From contig CAZLBP010000004.1 of the NCBI GenBank assembly GCA_964557855.1, positions 95,499 through 159,498 of the forward strand: DNA of 64,000 nucleotides, in the 5' to 3' direction. Below are positions 50,597-59,293 of the stretch, piece by piece (the stretch's first letter is position 1; each line of letters starts with the position of its first letter). The translations under genes were made by a program, and so were the position numbers. Below the pieces are notes generated by a model. It ran no database searches and was not told the DNA's origin. It saw only the letters and a list, made by a program, of their open reading frames with translations. Source of the stretch: JAJRZL01 sp964557855. GTDB lineage: Bacteria > Zixibacteria > MSB-5A5 > GN15 > FEB-12.

Positions 50597-51649
50597 ATGT
50601 TTATACATCTTGATTTACAGTCCGCCATCGAAGTGGCGTTTCTCGGTTTTATGGGCGGGGTGTTGAGCGGTTTTATCGGAACGGGTGGGGCGTTCATCAT
50701 GACGCCCGGGATGATGAACCTGGGAGTACCGGGGCTGGTGGCGGTCGGATCGAACATCGCGCACAAGTTCGGGAAGTCGATAGTCGGGGCGCGGCGCCAC
50801 GGCGAATTGGGACACGTGGATCGGAAGCTGGGCTTCTTCATGTTGATAACGGCGGTGCTCGGAATCCGTCTGGCAGTATGGCTCAATAAGTACTTCGCGG
50901 AAATGGAGATCGAGGGCGTGGCGGGGGTGGCGGGTGATTTGTATATCAGTGTCCTGTTCGTGGTCGTTTTGTCGGTGATCTCGATACCGATGTTGATCGA
51001 GGCGGTGGGTCACGACCGGAGAACGAACAAGGCGTCACCGGTTCTGACGGACTTGTTGTCTCGGGTGGGAATACCGCCGCTCGTTTATTTTCCGGTGGCG
51101 GATGTGAAGCTGTCATTCTGGTTGGTGGCGATCGTGGGTTTGTTGACCGGTTTTCTGGCCGGTTCGATTGGCGTGGGGGGATTTCTCGGAGTACCGGCGA
51201 TGATTTACCTGTTCGGTGTGCCGACCGCCGTGGCGGCCGGTACGGAACTGTTTCTGGCGGCGTTCATGGGCGCCTGGGGGGCGATCAATTACGCTTGGAA
51301 CGGACTGGTTGACTTGCGGCTCGTGTTCTTGTTGTATCTGGGTTCGCTGACCGGCATTCATATCGGGACGTACGGGACGAAAGTTGTTCAGGAGCACACT
51401 ATCCGTTTGATAACCGGACTGATCATTTTCATTTGTGTGATCAGCCGGGGAGTCATCATTCCGGTATACCTGCACGAGATCGGCAGCCTTGAACTCAGCG
51501 CAGGGGCAGTTACGTGGTTGAGCATCGCCAGTAAGGTGTTGTTGTTCGCGAGCGGGACGGTGGGAGTAGCGGTTGTCCTTTTCCATGTTATCCGGGCGTA
51601 CCGTCGTGGGCACACGATTCGCAAGCTGGTGCGTCACGGGCGGGTGTGA
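50597..51649 (+). CDS. TauE/SafE family anion exporter
   Basis: 350 residues, about eight membrane segments in two repeats; the family motif occurs twice, as GGVLSGFIGTGGAFIMTPGMM and GFLAGSIGVGGFLGVPAMI. TauE/SafE proteins move sulfite, sulfoacetate or sulfate. Next to a sulfate-reduction island with no other sulfate transporter, it may import sulfate or export sulfite. ATG 50597, three bases after the kinase-like gene. Confidence 0.88.
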   Translation: MFIHLDLQSAIEVAFLGFMGGVLSGFIGTGGAFIMTPGMMNLGVPGLVAVGSNIAHKFGKSIVGARRHGELGHVDRKLGFFMLITAVLGIRLAVWLNKYFAEMEIEGVAGVAGDLYISVLFVVVLSVISIPMLIEAVGHDRRTNKASPVLTDLLSRVGIPPLVYFPVADVKLSFWLVAIVGLLTGFLAGSIGVGGFLGVPAMIYLFGVPTAVAAGTELFLAAFMGAWGAINYAWNGLVDLRLVFLLYLGSLTGIHIGTYGTKVVQEHTIRLITGLIIFICVISRGVIIPVYLHEIGSLELSAGAVTWLSIASKVLLFASGTVGVAVVLFHVIRAYRRGHTIRKLVRHGRV

Positions 51650-51972
51650 AGCCAGGAGGAGAGTCGTAGTATTACACACGTGGTGATGATGTTCCTGGGC
51701 CGAGGGTGGCGGGATAGCGATTGATTCTTGCGATCACGGATCACCAGCACGCAGATCGTGGATATGTGACAACGGAAGGGACGATGGAATCGTAAACGCA
51801 CCCGTCAATTGGGGCGCCCCTCCATTGCGGCACCGTTGCACCGGGCCACCCCTGGATTGCGGCACCGTTGGATTGTGGCACGCGGCACCGGGCCACCCTT
51901 GCATAGCAGCCCCCTTCTATTCCCTTGTCATTTTTGCGAACGCGGGGGTCCAGTCGTTCCAATCAATCGCCG
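51650..51972. other. Intergenic region with local direct repeats
   Basis: Between convergent genes. No gene seen. The middle (51824-51898) is built from short direct repeats. Confidence 0.6.
51824..51898. repeat. Short direct repeats, 32-base period
   Basis: ATTGCGGCACCGTTG at 51824-51838 and 51856-51870, and GCACCGGGCCACCC at 51838-51851 and 51885-51898, with a third partial ATTGTGGCAC. Confidence 0.75.
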
Positions 51973-54315
51973 TCACTCCATGTTAGCCCCAATCCCGAGA
52001 CCAAACCGGAATCGATGTGTATCGTAATCGGACAACTGCCACGTGAAATCCAACCGGTAATTCAATGGCGGAACGCGGCCGATGCTGAAGCCGAGTTCCC
52101 GGTACGGCTTGGAAGCAGTGTTGAGGATATTGTCTCCCGGCTGGGCGGTGTGGTTTCTGTAGTCCGTCCAGAAAACGCCTCCATTCAGGCTCAGTGGAAA
52201 CGGGATGTGCTTGATCAGTGGCAGGCCGCTTCTATCAAAGAGCCAATGACCGAAATTATGCGACAAATAGATCGCCGCCACCCGGTTTCCGCTGAAATTG
52301 CTCTCTCCGACCGTTCTGAAAAACATGCTGTTGTCGAGAACCTTGTACGTGTAGTCGATGGTGAAATATTGCTGAGGTGGGAGAGTCTTGTCAGATCCGC
52401 CAATATAGAGCTCGACAGTGGTCAAGCCGGACAGTATAGTGTGACCGGTGCGCTTGAAACGCCAATAGTAGCGAACAAAATCGAAATCGCTGCTGACCAG
52501 GTCGGGCGAGGAAAACTCACATCCTATCTCCAGCTTCGAATAGGCGAGCGAATTCATCACCGCATCCCGGCCCTTGATCCTGGCCCGCTTTCGAGAATCG
52601 TAGATGAGTTTCGCTCCAAACGAGCGGAGTCTTCCATCAATAATCGCCGGATTGGGGCGGTACTCTTCGTCGCGGCTGAAAAAGCTGTAGTCGGTATTGT
52701 TGGTTTCTGAAGATTGCCGGTAATCCCTATAGCTCAAACTTACTCTAACATGGCCAATTATGTCTGAGGCGAAATGGAATCCAAGTCCCCGTTCGTGATA
52801 GTAGTCCAGGGGATCGGCTTTGAAGAAGAGGTTCCATATGGCAGGGTTGAATCCCGGTGATGCCAGAATTACAGGCCGATGTCTTATCTCGTCTCGGTAC
52901 TCTGCTCCGATATAGACTCTTTGTCGATCCCAGGGCCGGTAGTAGACTCCATATCGCTGCTGCCAATACTCACGTGAAATAGCATAGCCAACTTTGATGT
53001 CCAGCTCCGTGCGCGGTATCGGCTCGAACCAATAGTGGCCTGCGCCCAAATAGGCACCTTCCACTCGATTGAAATGAAACAGCTTGTAGTTGAGCGAAGA
53101 TCCGACCAGGAAGCCGATTACCGGAAGGACATGATTGTAAAGAGGTTTCGGAGCCCTCGCGGCGGAGTCGATTCTTGCGTATCCCTGCTTTTCCACTGGT
53201 GTCAACGGGATTACCTGTTGAGTATGCCAGGTCGCAGAATCGACATCATCGGCAGTTTCGGCCACTTCCAGAGCATATTGAAATGTCTCTTCGGGTAGAA
53301 GGGGGTCTATACCATATTCATACAGTGCGGCGACATAGTCGACTGCCAGTCTCCTTTGAATCGGAAAAGTAAGACCTACTTCATAGTTCAGATGTATCTC
53401 TGTCGGCATCCAGTACCGATTCTCGAAGAGATCAAAGCGTTGACTGTAGCGGAGATTTTTTACGAACGGCAGATAGATCCCTTTGCCCAAACCGCCTTCT
53501 ATGCCCACAACATTGAACGTTGAATCCAGTATGTCAATAGTACCGAAAACCAACGGATCGGCGTCATTCTTCGGTTCAACTTCAAGCCTGAATACAAATC
53601 TGTTGTCAACGATGATCGTGTCGAGCAGGTGGTAGCGGTAGTGGTCGAGGGCGTCGGTGGCGGTGGGTGATATGATAGAATAGGGACCGAATTCAACGCG
53701 GTTCATGTTGAAATTCGGGATATTGTCGATGTTGAGCAGGTTCTGTTCCGATTTCCAGTTTGCTGACTGCCGGCGCGCGACTATTGTCTCTTTGTACTGA
53801 TGGGGCCTTTTCCAGAAGCACTCCAGTTGGGATTCCAGAATGGTCTCAACCCGGCCGGAATCGTTGTCGTCTTGATCGTACACGACCAATTTGGCATACG
53901 CTTTGGCTTTGTAACTCTCCAGTCCCTGGAGAATCTCATCCTTGTGAGCGATGGCCTTGCGAATGATTTGCTCGGCAGGATCGTACGGGCGATCAAACAC
54001 CGTGATCCCCGGCAGCTCTATCAGTGCTCCGCGCATCGATACGTGCAGTACCTGGCTCGAATCTGATACCTGAATCTCGCGGTACACTGAATGGTGAGCC
54101 ACGTGACTGAATCTGAGTCGATAGCGACCTGGCTTGAGCAGTAATCGATACTGACCTACGTCGTTAGCCAGCATAGACCGGCCGGTCCCCTCCACGCGGA
54201 CGGTCACGGCCGGTATGGGATCACCGGTTTCCGCATCGCTAATCGTGCCGGTGACAACAGCTGAGTGTGCTGTATTAATGCAGATCAGTAACAGGATGAG
54301 AGTGATCGTACGCAC
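51973..54315 (-). CDS. DUF5686 / carboxypeptidase-regulatory-like outer membrane protein
   Basis: 780 residues. Signal peptide (about 1-18: ITLILLLICINTAHS), then a CarboxypepD_reg-like beta-sandwich (GTISDAETGDPIPAVTVRVEGT...YRLRFSHVAHHSV, about 22-95), then a DUF5686 body with AEQIIRKAIAHKDE at its start and aromatic-rich alternating strands to the C-terminus, consistent with an outer membrane barrel. Such proteins are typical of Bacteroidetes and other FCB bacteria; function unknown. Monocistronic by spacing. Confidence 0.85.
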   Translation of the reverse strand: MRTITLILLLICINTAHSAVVTGTISDAETGDPIPAVTVRVEGTGRSMLANDVGQYRLLLKPGRYRLRFSHVAHHSVYREIQVSDSSQVLHVSMRGALIELPGITVFDRPYDPAEQIIRKAIAHKDEILQGLESYKAKAYAKLVVYDQDDNDSGRVETILESQLECFWKRPHQYKETIVARRQSANWKSEQNLLNIDNIPNFNMNRVEFGPYSIISPTATDALDHYRYHLLDTIIVDNRFVFRLEVEPKNDADPLVFGTIDILDSTFNVVGIEGGLGKGIYLPFVKNLRYSQRFDLFENRYWMPTEIHLNYEVGLTFPIQRRLAVDYVAALYEYGIDPLLPEETFQYALEVAETADDVDSATWHTQQVIPLTPVEKQGYARIDSAARAPKPLYNHVLPVIGFLVGSSLNYKLFHFNRVEGAYLGAGHYWFEPIPRTELDIKVGYAISREYWQQRYGVYYRPWDRQRVYIGAEYRDEIRHRPVILASPGFNPAIWNLFFKADPLDYYHERGLGFHFASDIIGHVRVSLSYRDYRQSSETNNTDYSFFSRDEEYRPNPAIIDGRLRSFGAKLIYDSRKRARIKGRDAVMNSLAYSKLEIGCEFSSPDLVSSDFDFVRYYWRFKRTGHTILSGLTTVELYIGGSDKTLPPQQYFTIDYTYKVLDNSMFFRTVGESNFSGNRVAAIYLSHNFGHWLFDRSGLPLIKHIPFPLSLNGGVFWTDYRNHTAQPGDNILNTASKPYRELGFSIGRVPPLNYRLDFTWQLSDYDTHRFRFGLGIGANME

Positions 54316-54623
54316 TATGCCGATACAGCTAGAGCGTAAACTACGATAATCAAGGGTTTCATCATTCTCCTCATTTGCAACCTCGTAGAGTTATCTAGTC
54401 CCGGTCGAACCAACTATTCTGAACAACATACTTCTAATCCGGATTATTCACAAGTTCCCGGGACAACTGCAAACCCATTGATTGTTTCCAGACTTCACCC
54501 TTCGACTCCGCACGGGTGACTGGGTTTGAGTCATGGTGAGCGGAGTCGAACCATGAAGCTTCATGATGCAGGGTTGTTTTGCAGAGTGTCGCTCCCTCTC
54601 CTCCAGTTTATGAATAATGCAGG
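54316..54623. other. Intergenic region with inverted repeat
   Basis: No gene seen. TTCGACTCCGC (54501-54511) pairs with GCGGAGTCGAA (54540-54550), a motif like the common extragenic 'CTTCGACTCCGC' repeats. It lies downstream of the ABC permease gene. Confidence 0.6.
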
Positions 54624-55427
54624 CTAATACTGTGCCAGGGATCCCACCCTCCGAGCCTGGTTAAACCCCAACCGAACCGCCACCAGACCAAGCGGGATCG
54701 TGAGCAGGCTCATAAAAAACAGGAACAGAAGCTGGGGCGCCACTGCAACAATCGGCGCCTGCTGCACCAGCACCATTCTCAGCGCATGCAGAGCATGAGT
54801 TGTAGGAAGTAGGGCCGATACGTATTGCAGAAACGGCGGCAGGTATTCGACCGGGAACAGAACCCCGCTCAACAAGCCGGTCAATGTCGTAATGGCCCAC
54901 GTAATGGGATCACCTACCTTGGTCACAATAATCACTCCCGCACTCATCAATCCGATGCCGGATAGGGAAGTTATCGTGAGAAGAATCGTGACAATTGCAG
55001 CCGGGATGTTGATATTCAACGGGATGCCGAAAACGAAAATTACTACTGCCAAAAGTATTGCCACATTGAGTACCGATTCAAAGAAATTCATCACACCAGC
55101 ATAGAGCAACAGCAATTCCAATCTCGTACGGCTTAATAAGAGGAATTCAAGAGTACCCATCTGCTGTTCTGAGCGGATGGTACTTTGGAAAGAGTTGAGG
55201 GATACACCGACAAAACTGGTAAAAGCAGTGCCAATTATCAAGTATGATAACAGGTTACCCCCGTACTGCTCCACCGCCGGAAAGCTGTTGCCATCAGACA
55301 AAAACTTGCCCATAAAGGTAAACTGCAGCAAACCCACAAAGCTGCCCAGTATACCCAGAACCAGGGCTGTTTTATAACTTATCAGTGTAACCACATACCG
55401 CATCAGAAAAAGGAGTATCCTGGACAT
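54624..55427 (-). CDS. ABC-2 type transporter permease
   Basis: 267 residues with six hydrophobic segments and the ABC-2 pattern (SEQQMGTLEFLLLSRTRLELL as coupling region, LLSGVLFPVEYLPPFLQYVSALLPTTHALHALR near the end). Works with the ATPase encoded four bases upstream. Exporter; the substrate is unknown, but the neighbouring small secreted proteins and radical SAM remnant make a peptide plausible. Confidence 0.88.
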   Translation of the reverse strand: MSRILLFLMRYVVTLISYKTALVLGILGSFVGLLQFTFMGKFLSDGNSFPAVEQYGGNLLSYLIIGTAFTSFVGVSLNSFQSTIRSEQQMGTLEFLLLSRTRLELLLLYAGVMNFFESVLNVAILLAVVIFVFGIPLNINIPAAIVTILLTITSLSGIGLMSAGVIIVTKVGDPITWAITTLTGLLSGVLFPVEYLPPFLQYVSALLPTTHALHALRMVLVQQAPIVAVAPQLLFLFFMSLLTIPLGLVAVRLGFNQARRVGSLAQY

Positions 55428-55431
55428 ATAG

Positions 55432-56370
55432 CTACCCGGCGAGCTTTATGAAGACGTCTTCCAGCGAAGGATCAATAGTGTTGGCGGTGGTCACGGGAAT
55501 ACCCTTGCTTGTCACCAGGCGCATCACGCGGTTGAAGTCAAAGGAACCATTGAACTCAATCGTAAGGCGATGGTCTTCACAATACATGGCTTCATAGGCT
55601 ATGGTATCTTGAAGCTCACCGGTTAACTCTAACAACGTGGTTCGGGTATTGGCGACACCCCTTTCGAACTCGATCCGGAGCTTGCGCTTGCCGATCAGGC
55701 GTCGGAACTCTTCGACAGAACCACACTTAATCAGAACACCCTCCCTGAGAAAGCCAACCCGGTCGGACATCCGTTCTGCTTCGTGCATATCATGCGTCGT
55801 CAGGAGAATCGTTTTTCCCCGGCGCCGGCACGTTAGTATGATCTCCCGTATCTTCGCGGCCGATTCGGGATCCACGCTGCTGTTCGGTTCATCCAGCAGC
55901 AGCACCTGCGGATCATGCAGCAGCGCGCGGGCCAGACTGAGCCGTTTCTTCATGCCGCTGCTATACCGCATGAACTGCAGCCCGGCCTCTTTGTGAAGTC
56001 CAACCTGTTGCATAACTTCCCTGACTCGTTGTTTCAAGACACTCCCTTTGATGCCGTTAAGTCCTCCGAAAAAGCGCAGGTTCTGGGCGCCGCTGAGGCG
56101 AAAGTAGAACGATCGCTCGTCTCCCATCACCAGCCCGATTTCGCCCCTGATCCGGTACGTGTTCTTTTTCATCGCCTGCCCGCAGATTGTCACCGTTCCA
56201 CACGACGGCAGTATCAATCCTGACAGAATACGAATGAGGGTCGTTTTCCCGGCGCCGTTCGGCCCCAGGAGCGTGAAGATCTCCCCCGGTTGAATAGAGA
56301 AAGAAACGTCCTTCAATGAAAACCGGCTCTTACGCGGGTATTTGAAGTTGAGGGCGCTAAGTGCTACCAT
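55432..56370 (-). CDS. ABC transporter ATP-binding protein
   Basis: 312 residues. Walker A GPNGAGKTT (about 37-45), Q-loop replaced by MGDERSFYFRLSGAQNL, signature YSSGMKKRL, Walker B VLLLDEPNSSVD and H-loop TTHD. The C-terminal 70 residues form the extra domain seen in exporters of the NatA/CcmA class. Start overlaps the end of the CPBP gene upstream by 14 bases. Confidence 0.92.
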   Translation of the reverse strand: MVALSALNFKYPRKSRFSLKDVSFSIQPGEIFTLLGPNGAGKTTLIRILSGLILPSCGTVTICGQAMKKNTYRIRGEIGLVMGDERSFYFRLSGAQNLRFFGGLNGIKGSVLKQRVREVMQQVGLHKEAGLQFMRYSSGMKKRLSLARALLHDPQVLLLDEPNSSVDPESAAKIREIILTCRRRGKTILLTTHDMHEAERMSDRVGFLREGVLIKCGSVEEFRRLIGKRKLRIEFERGVANTRTTLLELTGELQDTIAYEAMYCEDHRLTIEFNGSFDFNRVMRLVTSKGIPVTTANTIDPSLEDVFIKLAG

Positions 56371-57112
56371 CTCTCACATGCATTCGCTTGCGTTGCGACC
56401 GGCAGATCAAATTGGCAGGAACGGCTATCACAAAGAAGATTAAGATGCCTATAATGGCATTGGCTATATTGCTCACGTGTTCAATATTGGCCCCATCGAC
56501 TATTTCGCTGCTATCCCAGATAATAAGGAATAGAATCGATCGTGTTCCGCAGTAGAAAAGAGATGCTGCGACAGAGCCCAGAATGGTCCAGAATGTCAGC
56601 GGATACTGGGTAGAAAAGGCCACGGCAAAAAGCACGCCGCTCAGAATGGATGCTACAGTCATTCCTTTCCATGTTTTGTCGACAGCCTTGAAAATCACTT
56701 CGGTAACTAATGCTCTCAGCAGCAGTTCCCCAGCCGCAATGTTTACGAGGAATGGTGTCCAGCGAAAAAACCCTGATTCAGGAATAGATCCCGATTCTGT
56801 CGCCCACAAGGCAACCGTGATGAGAGCTATAGCATATCCAGGGAGCGCGATCTTGCCAAGAGAAAATCCAGCCGTGGCATCCAACCACTTACCTTTAGAC
56901 AGATATATCAATGTGTACGCAAAAACAATCAAAGGAACCAAGATCACAAAAATGTCGAAGATTAAGGAAGTCTCATTTGGAATTGGGTTTGCCAAAGAAA
57001 CTACTATTCGGTCCACAACAAAATGTGTGTAGACAGCAAACAGAAGTGACAGAAAAAGGGTATAATAATCCTGTTTGTCCAGCGATTCCCAAGGATGCAG
57101 CTTCCTTGACAT
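56357..57112 (-). CDS. CPBP-like membrane protein, degenerate
   Basis: 251 residues, about eight membrane segments. The CPBP/Rce1-type motif EExxxR appears as AGELLLRALV (one Glu only), and the second motif FxxxH reads LFAVAFS without histidine. So it looks like a CPBP (type II CAAX protease-like) relative that has lost catalytic residues. Such proteins sit beside ABC exporters in bacteriocin loci, where active ones process peptides. Same operon as the ABC pair. Confidence 0.65.
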   Translation of the reverse strand: MSRKLHPWESLDKQDYYTLFLSLLFAVYTHFVVDRIVVSLANPIPNETSLIFDIFVILVPLIVFAYTLIYLSKGKWLDATAGFSLGKIALPGYAIALITVALWATESGSIPESGFFRWTPFLVNIAAGELLLRALVTEVIFKAVDKTWKGMTVASILSGVLFAVAFSTQYPLTFWTILGSVAASLFYCGTRSILFLIIWDSSEIVDGANIEHVSNIANAIIGILIFFVIAVPANLICRSQRKRMHVRDGST

Positions 57113-57125
57113 ACATACCTCTCCC

Positions 57126-57200
57126 GACTAGCTGTTTAGGCTTAGGCTTGTGCCAAGATAAATCAACTCATACCAGGATCAACAAGAAAAACAGCTAGTC
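57126..57200. repeat. 12-bp inverted repeat flanking 51 bases
   Basis: GACTAGCTGTTT (57126-57137) and AAACAGCTAGTC (57189-57200), perfect. Lies in the gap between the CPBP-like gene and the small ORF upstream. Could be an attenuator or the trace of a small insertion. Confidence 0.6.
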
Positions 57201-57203
57201 ACC

Positions 57204-57620
57204 TCACTCATCATTCTCTCCTTTCCGACTCCTTGTCACGTACACCAGCCCAGACGAGTCGAGGGTCGCCAACCACAGACCACTCAGGTCCACCGAATCA
57301 GAGACGAGTCGGGCAGCCATCGCAGGTGGGTCAAATCCATATTTCATTGCGGGCTGCCCGGCTCCGCCGTCGTCAGAGGCAGAATCGCTAGAATCATCCG
57401 GCACGATCTTCCATGAAGGTCCCCTCTTCCATGTCCTGACCTGCCGGATACTTTCCTGCTGGTAGTCGGCAATGGAGCCACACACGACAACCTTAATGCT
57501 GTCGTTGCGGCTTGCTGAACTCGCGGTTCCCTTTAACATCAATCCAACCACCAGCAGTAATCCTATCACGCCTACCGCGAGGGCTGGAAGTTCAGCGTCT
57601 CTTTCTATCAACATCTTCAT
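57204..57620 (-). CDS. Hypothetical membrane-anchored protein, disturbed 5' end
   Basis: 138 residues: a hydrophobic stretch at 11-30 (LPALAVGVIGLLLVVGLMLKG) then a polar domain with RTWKRGPSWKIVPDDSSD and LSGLWLATLDSSGLVYVTRSRKG. I recognise no family. Its first 26 codons lie in a 104-base tandem duplication, and the second copy carries the same start in a different frame, so the true 5' end is unclear and this may be the back part of a broken larger gene. Confidence 0.45.
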   Translation of the reverse strand: MKMLIERDAELPALAVGVIGLLLVVGLMLKGTASSASRNDSIKVVVCGSIADYQQESIRQVRTWKRGPSWKIVPDDSSDSASDDGGAGQPAMKYGFDPPAMAARLVSDSVDLSGLWLATLDSSGLVYVTRSRKGENDE

Positions 57621-57750
57621 AACAATAGGCTGACCGTAGCATTCCGTCCAACCACCAGCAGTAATCCTATCACCCCGACCGCGAGGGCTGGAAGTTCAGC
57701 GTCTCTTTCTATCAACATCTTCATAACAATAGGCTGACCGTAGCATTCCG
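57543..57750. repeat. 104-bp tandem duplication
   Basis: 57543-57646 and 57647-57750 are the same sequence except for a few bases near 57569-57573/57673-57677. The unit is not a multiple of three, so it shifts the reading frame of the minus-strand ORFs through it. Confidence 0.92.
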
Positions 57751-58064
57751 TTCTTACATGAACGTTCCCGCGAACAACTGGTGCATTCTGAAAATAAATG
57801 CCCAGAAGGACATCCAAGTCCCGTCCATGGGTTGATCCGGACCGACCCGTTGGGGGGGCTGTCGATGCCGCTCATCCGTTCTCCGCTCCAGCCGTGATCG
57901 AGGTGTTTAGGCGGTGACTTATGTTGGTCACCCCAACTACTGTCATTGCCGCCATCGGCGTCCCACGCCCCCTCGTCAACAAAGACTAGTGTGCCTTTGC
58001 CCTGGGCGAAAATGCAAGGTGCTAACAGAATCAGTGAAAGGGTTATAATTAGTGAAAATTTCAT
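57696..58064 (-). CDS. Small secreted protein with DSSWGDxHK motif
   Basis: 122 residues from ATG 58064 with a signal peptide (SLIITLSLILLAPCIFAQ). The mature start reads VDEGAWDADGGNDSSWGDQH, like the protein at the right edge of the window (IDEAPVTPYGDDSSWGDPHK). After about residue 85 the sequence becomes Cys-rich and implausible (CPSGHLFSECTSCSRERSC), while a different frame of the same strand reads sensibly into the downstream membrane ORF, suggesting a frameshift near 57810. Unknown function. Confidence 0.5.
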   Translation of the reverse strand: MKFSLIITLSLILLAPCIFAQGKGTLVFVDEGAWDADGGNDSSWGDQHKSPPKHLDHGWSGERMSGIDSPPNGSVRINPWTGLGCPSGHLFSECTSCSRERSCKNGMLRSAYCYEDVDRKRR

Positions 58065-58278
58065 CGGAACCTCGTTTCTGTAGAAACAGTTCTACGATGT
58101 TTCGGGTTGTAGTTTATCACTCCGGTCAGCCTTTATCTGTCGTCACGCTCTCTTTTATCCGCACTTGGCCGGAGCCGAGGGTTTCAAAGCTGCAGAAGGT
58201 TTTCGCGCCTCGTAGGCGATACTTCTACCCTTAGAACCTCTCAGGCGCGGACTCCAGCCATAGCGCGGGTTAGCTGTC

Positions 58279-58839
58279 TTACGGCTTCCCGCAGCAGGCG
58301 ATCGCCGCATTTGCTGTTATAATGGGCTCGCGTACTTTACGAATAGCGGTGCTCTTGTCTGGTCCGTTGGGACAGTTTGTTGCGATAACACGGGCAAAGG
58401 CCAGATTATCGCACACCTCATCCGACATCACACTGCCTTCCGAGCGGGGCATGGAATGCAGATCCGAGCTTTCGTAGCAGTAGTCGCAGGCGAAGTTGCA
58501 GTTGTATGTCGGGATTATCGTCAGCCCGAATCCCCGGTTGCCGAACCGGGACTGATAATGTGCGGCGCGGATGCCGTCAAGCTCGTCAATATCATCCTTG
58601 ATCAGGAATCCGCCCAGCTTCAGATTCCTGACAAGTTCCTCGTGCTTTTCGACATCCACGCCCCTGCCGCCGTTACACAGCCCCAGAAAGACTTCGTAAC
58701 TGTCCGCGTCGATCTCCGCCAGCCCGCATGACAGCGCATTGAACGCGAGTCGCTTCCCGTTTGCCAACCGACAAGTCAAAGCTCGGGCCACAAATGAGTC
58801 GTACGAGCTGTTCGTTTGGGATTTCGCAATCTCGGCCAT
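58279..58839 (-). pseudogene. Truncated radical SAM peptide-maturase-like protein
   Basis: 186 residues. The start (LANGKRLAFNALSCGLAEIDADSYEVF) resembles the N-terminal region of radical SAM/SPASM peptide maturases, and PTYNCNFACDYCYE holds the CxxxCxxC site for the SAM-binding [4Fe-4S] cluster (about residues 112-119). The frame then ends about 70 residues later in unrelated sequence, so the rest of the TIM barrel and any SPASM domain are gone. Full-length relatives are around 400 residues. Its N-terminus overlaps the preceding thioredoxin-like ORF by 167 bases, which suggests a deletion at that junction too. Confidence 0.7.
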
Positions 58840-59293
58840 TGCAATACACTGTCAGTTCTAATTGACCATTACTAGCCTTTGACAGTAAGAATTTGACAGG
58901 CCTCGTGATGTCTGTCCAATCAAGGAGTCTTACTTTTTCCCATTCTAGCACTCGCACCGGAGCTTCCATCCCTTCCAATGCCATGGCAATGGCAACATCT
59001 GCGGAATCGGCAGCGTTTGTCCAAATAGATAACGTTCCACTGGATGAGCGGAGGCAGACTTCAAGGCGCTTCCAATCGCCAATATCTTCCAAACACGACA
59101 AGCACACATCCGCGTTAAAGTATATGACGAACATTGGCCCGTCCGAAACGCATTGCTGAGATGAAAAGGTACTCCGAATCAATACATGGTTTGCGTTACT
59201 TCCGTTGCAGCATGAGAACTGGTATACCAATATAGCGAAGAATGAAATAGTTCGGGCTTTTTCTGATTTGGCGACTACTGCAAAAATGTTCAT
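58673..59293 (-). CDS. Thioredoxin-like secreted/lipoprotein, C-terminus disturbed
   Basis: 206 residues. Hydrophobic leader (ISFFAILVYQFSCC, a possible lipobox) and then FVIYFNADVCLSCLEDIGDW, a thioredoxin-type CxxC (CLSC) segment, with a plausible beta strand order up to about residue 155. The last 50 or so residues (CGPSFDLSVGKREATRVQ...) are read from DNA shared with the radical SAM fragment in another frame, so the natural end is probably lost. ATG 59293 overlaps the stop of the propeller gene by ATGA, so the two are coupled. Thiol-redox role in the periplasm is inferred. Confidence 0.55.
   Translation of the reverse strand: MNIFAVVAKSEKARTISFFAILVYQFSCCNGSNANHVLIRSTFSSQQCVSDGPMFVIYFNADVCLSCLEDIGDWKRLEVCLRSSSGTLSIWTNAADSADVAIAMALEGMEAPVRVLEWEKVRLLDWTDITRPVKFLLSKASNGQLELTVYCNGRDCEIPNEQLVRLICGPSFDLSVGKREATRVQCAVMRAGGDRRGQLRSLSGAV

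Noticed and set aside
51925..52710. 261-codon plus-strand frame opposite the DUF5686 gene
   Set aside because: Antisense to a well supported outer membrane protein; no domain.
58065..58278. Insertion sequence as the cause of the radical SAM truncation
   Set aside because: No transposase frame and no terminal inverted repeats or target duplications could be seen.
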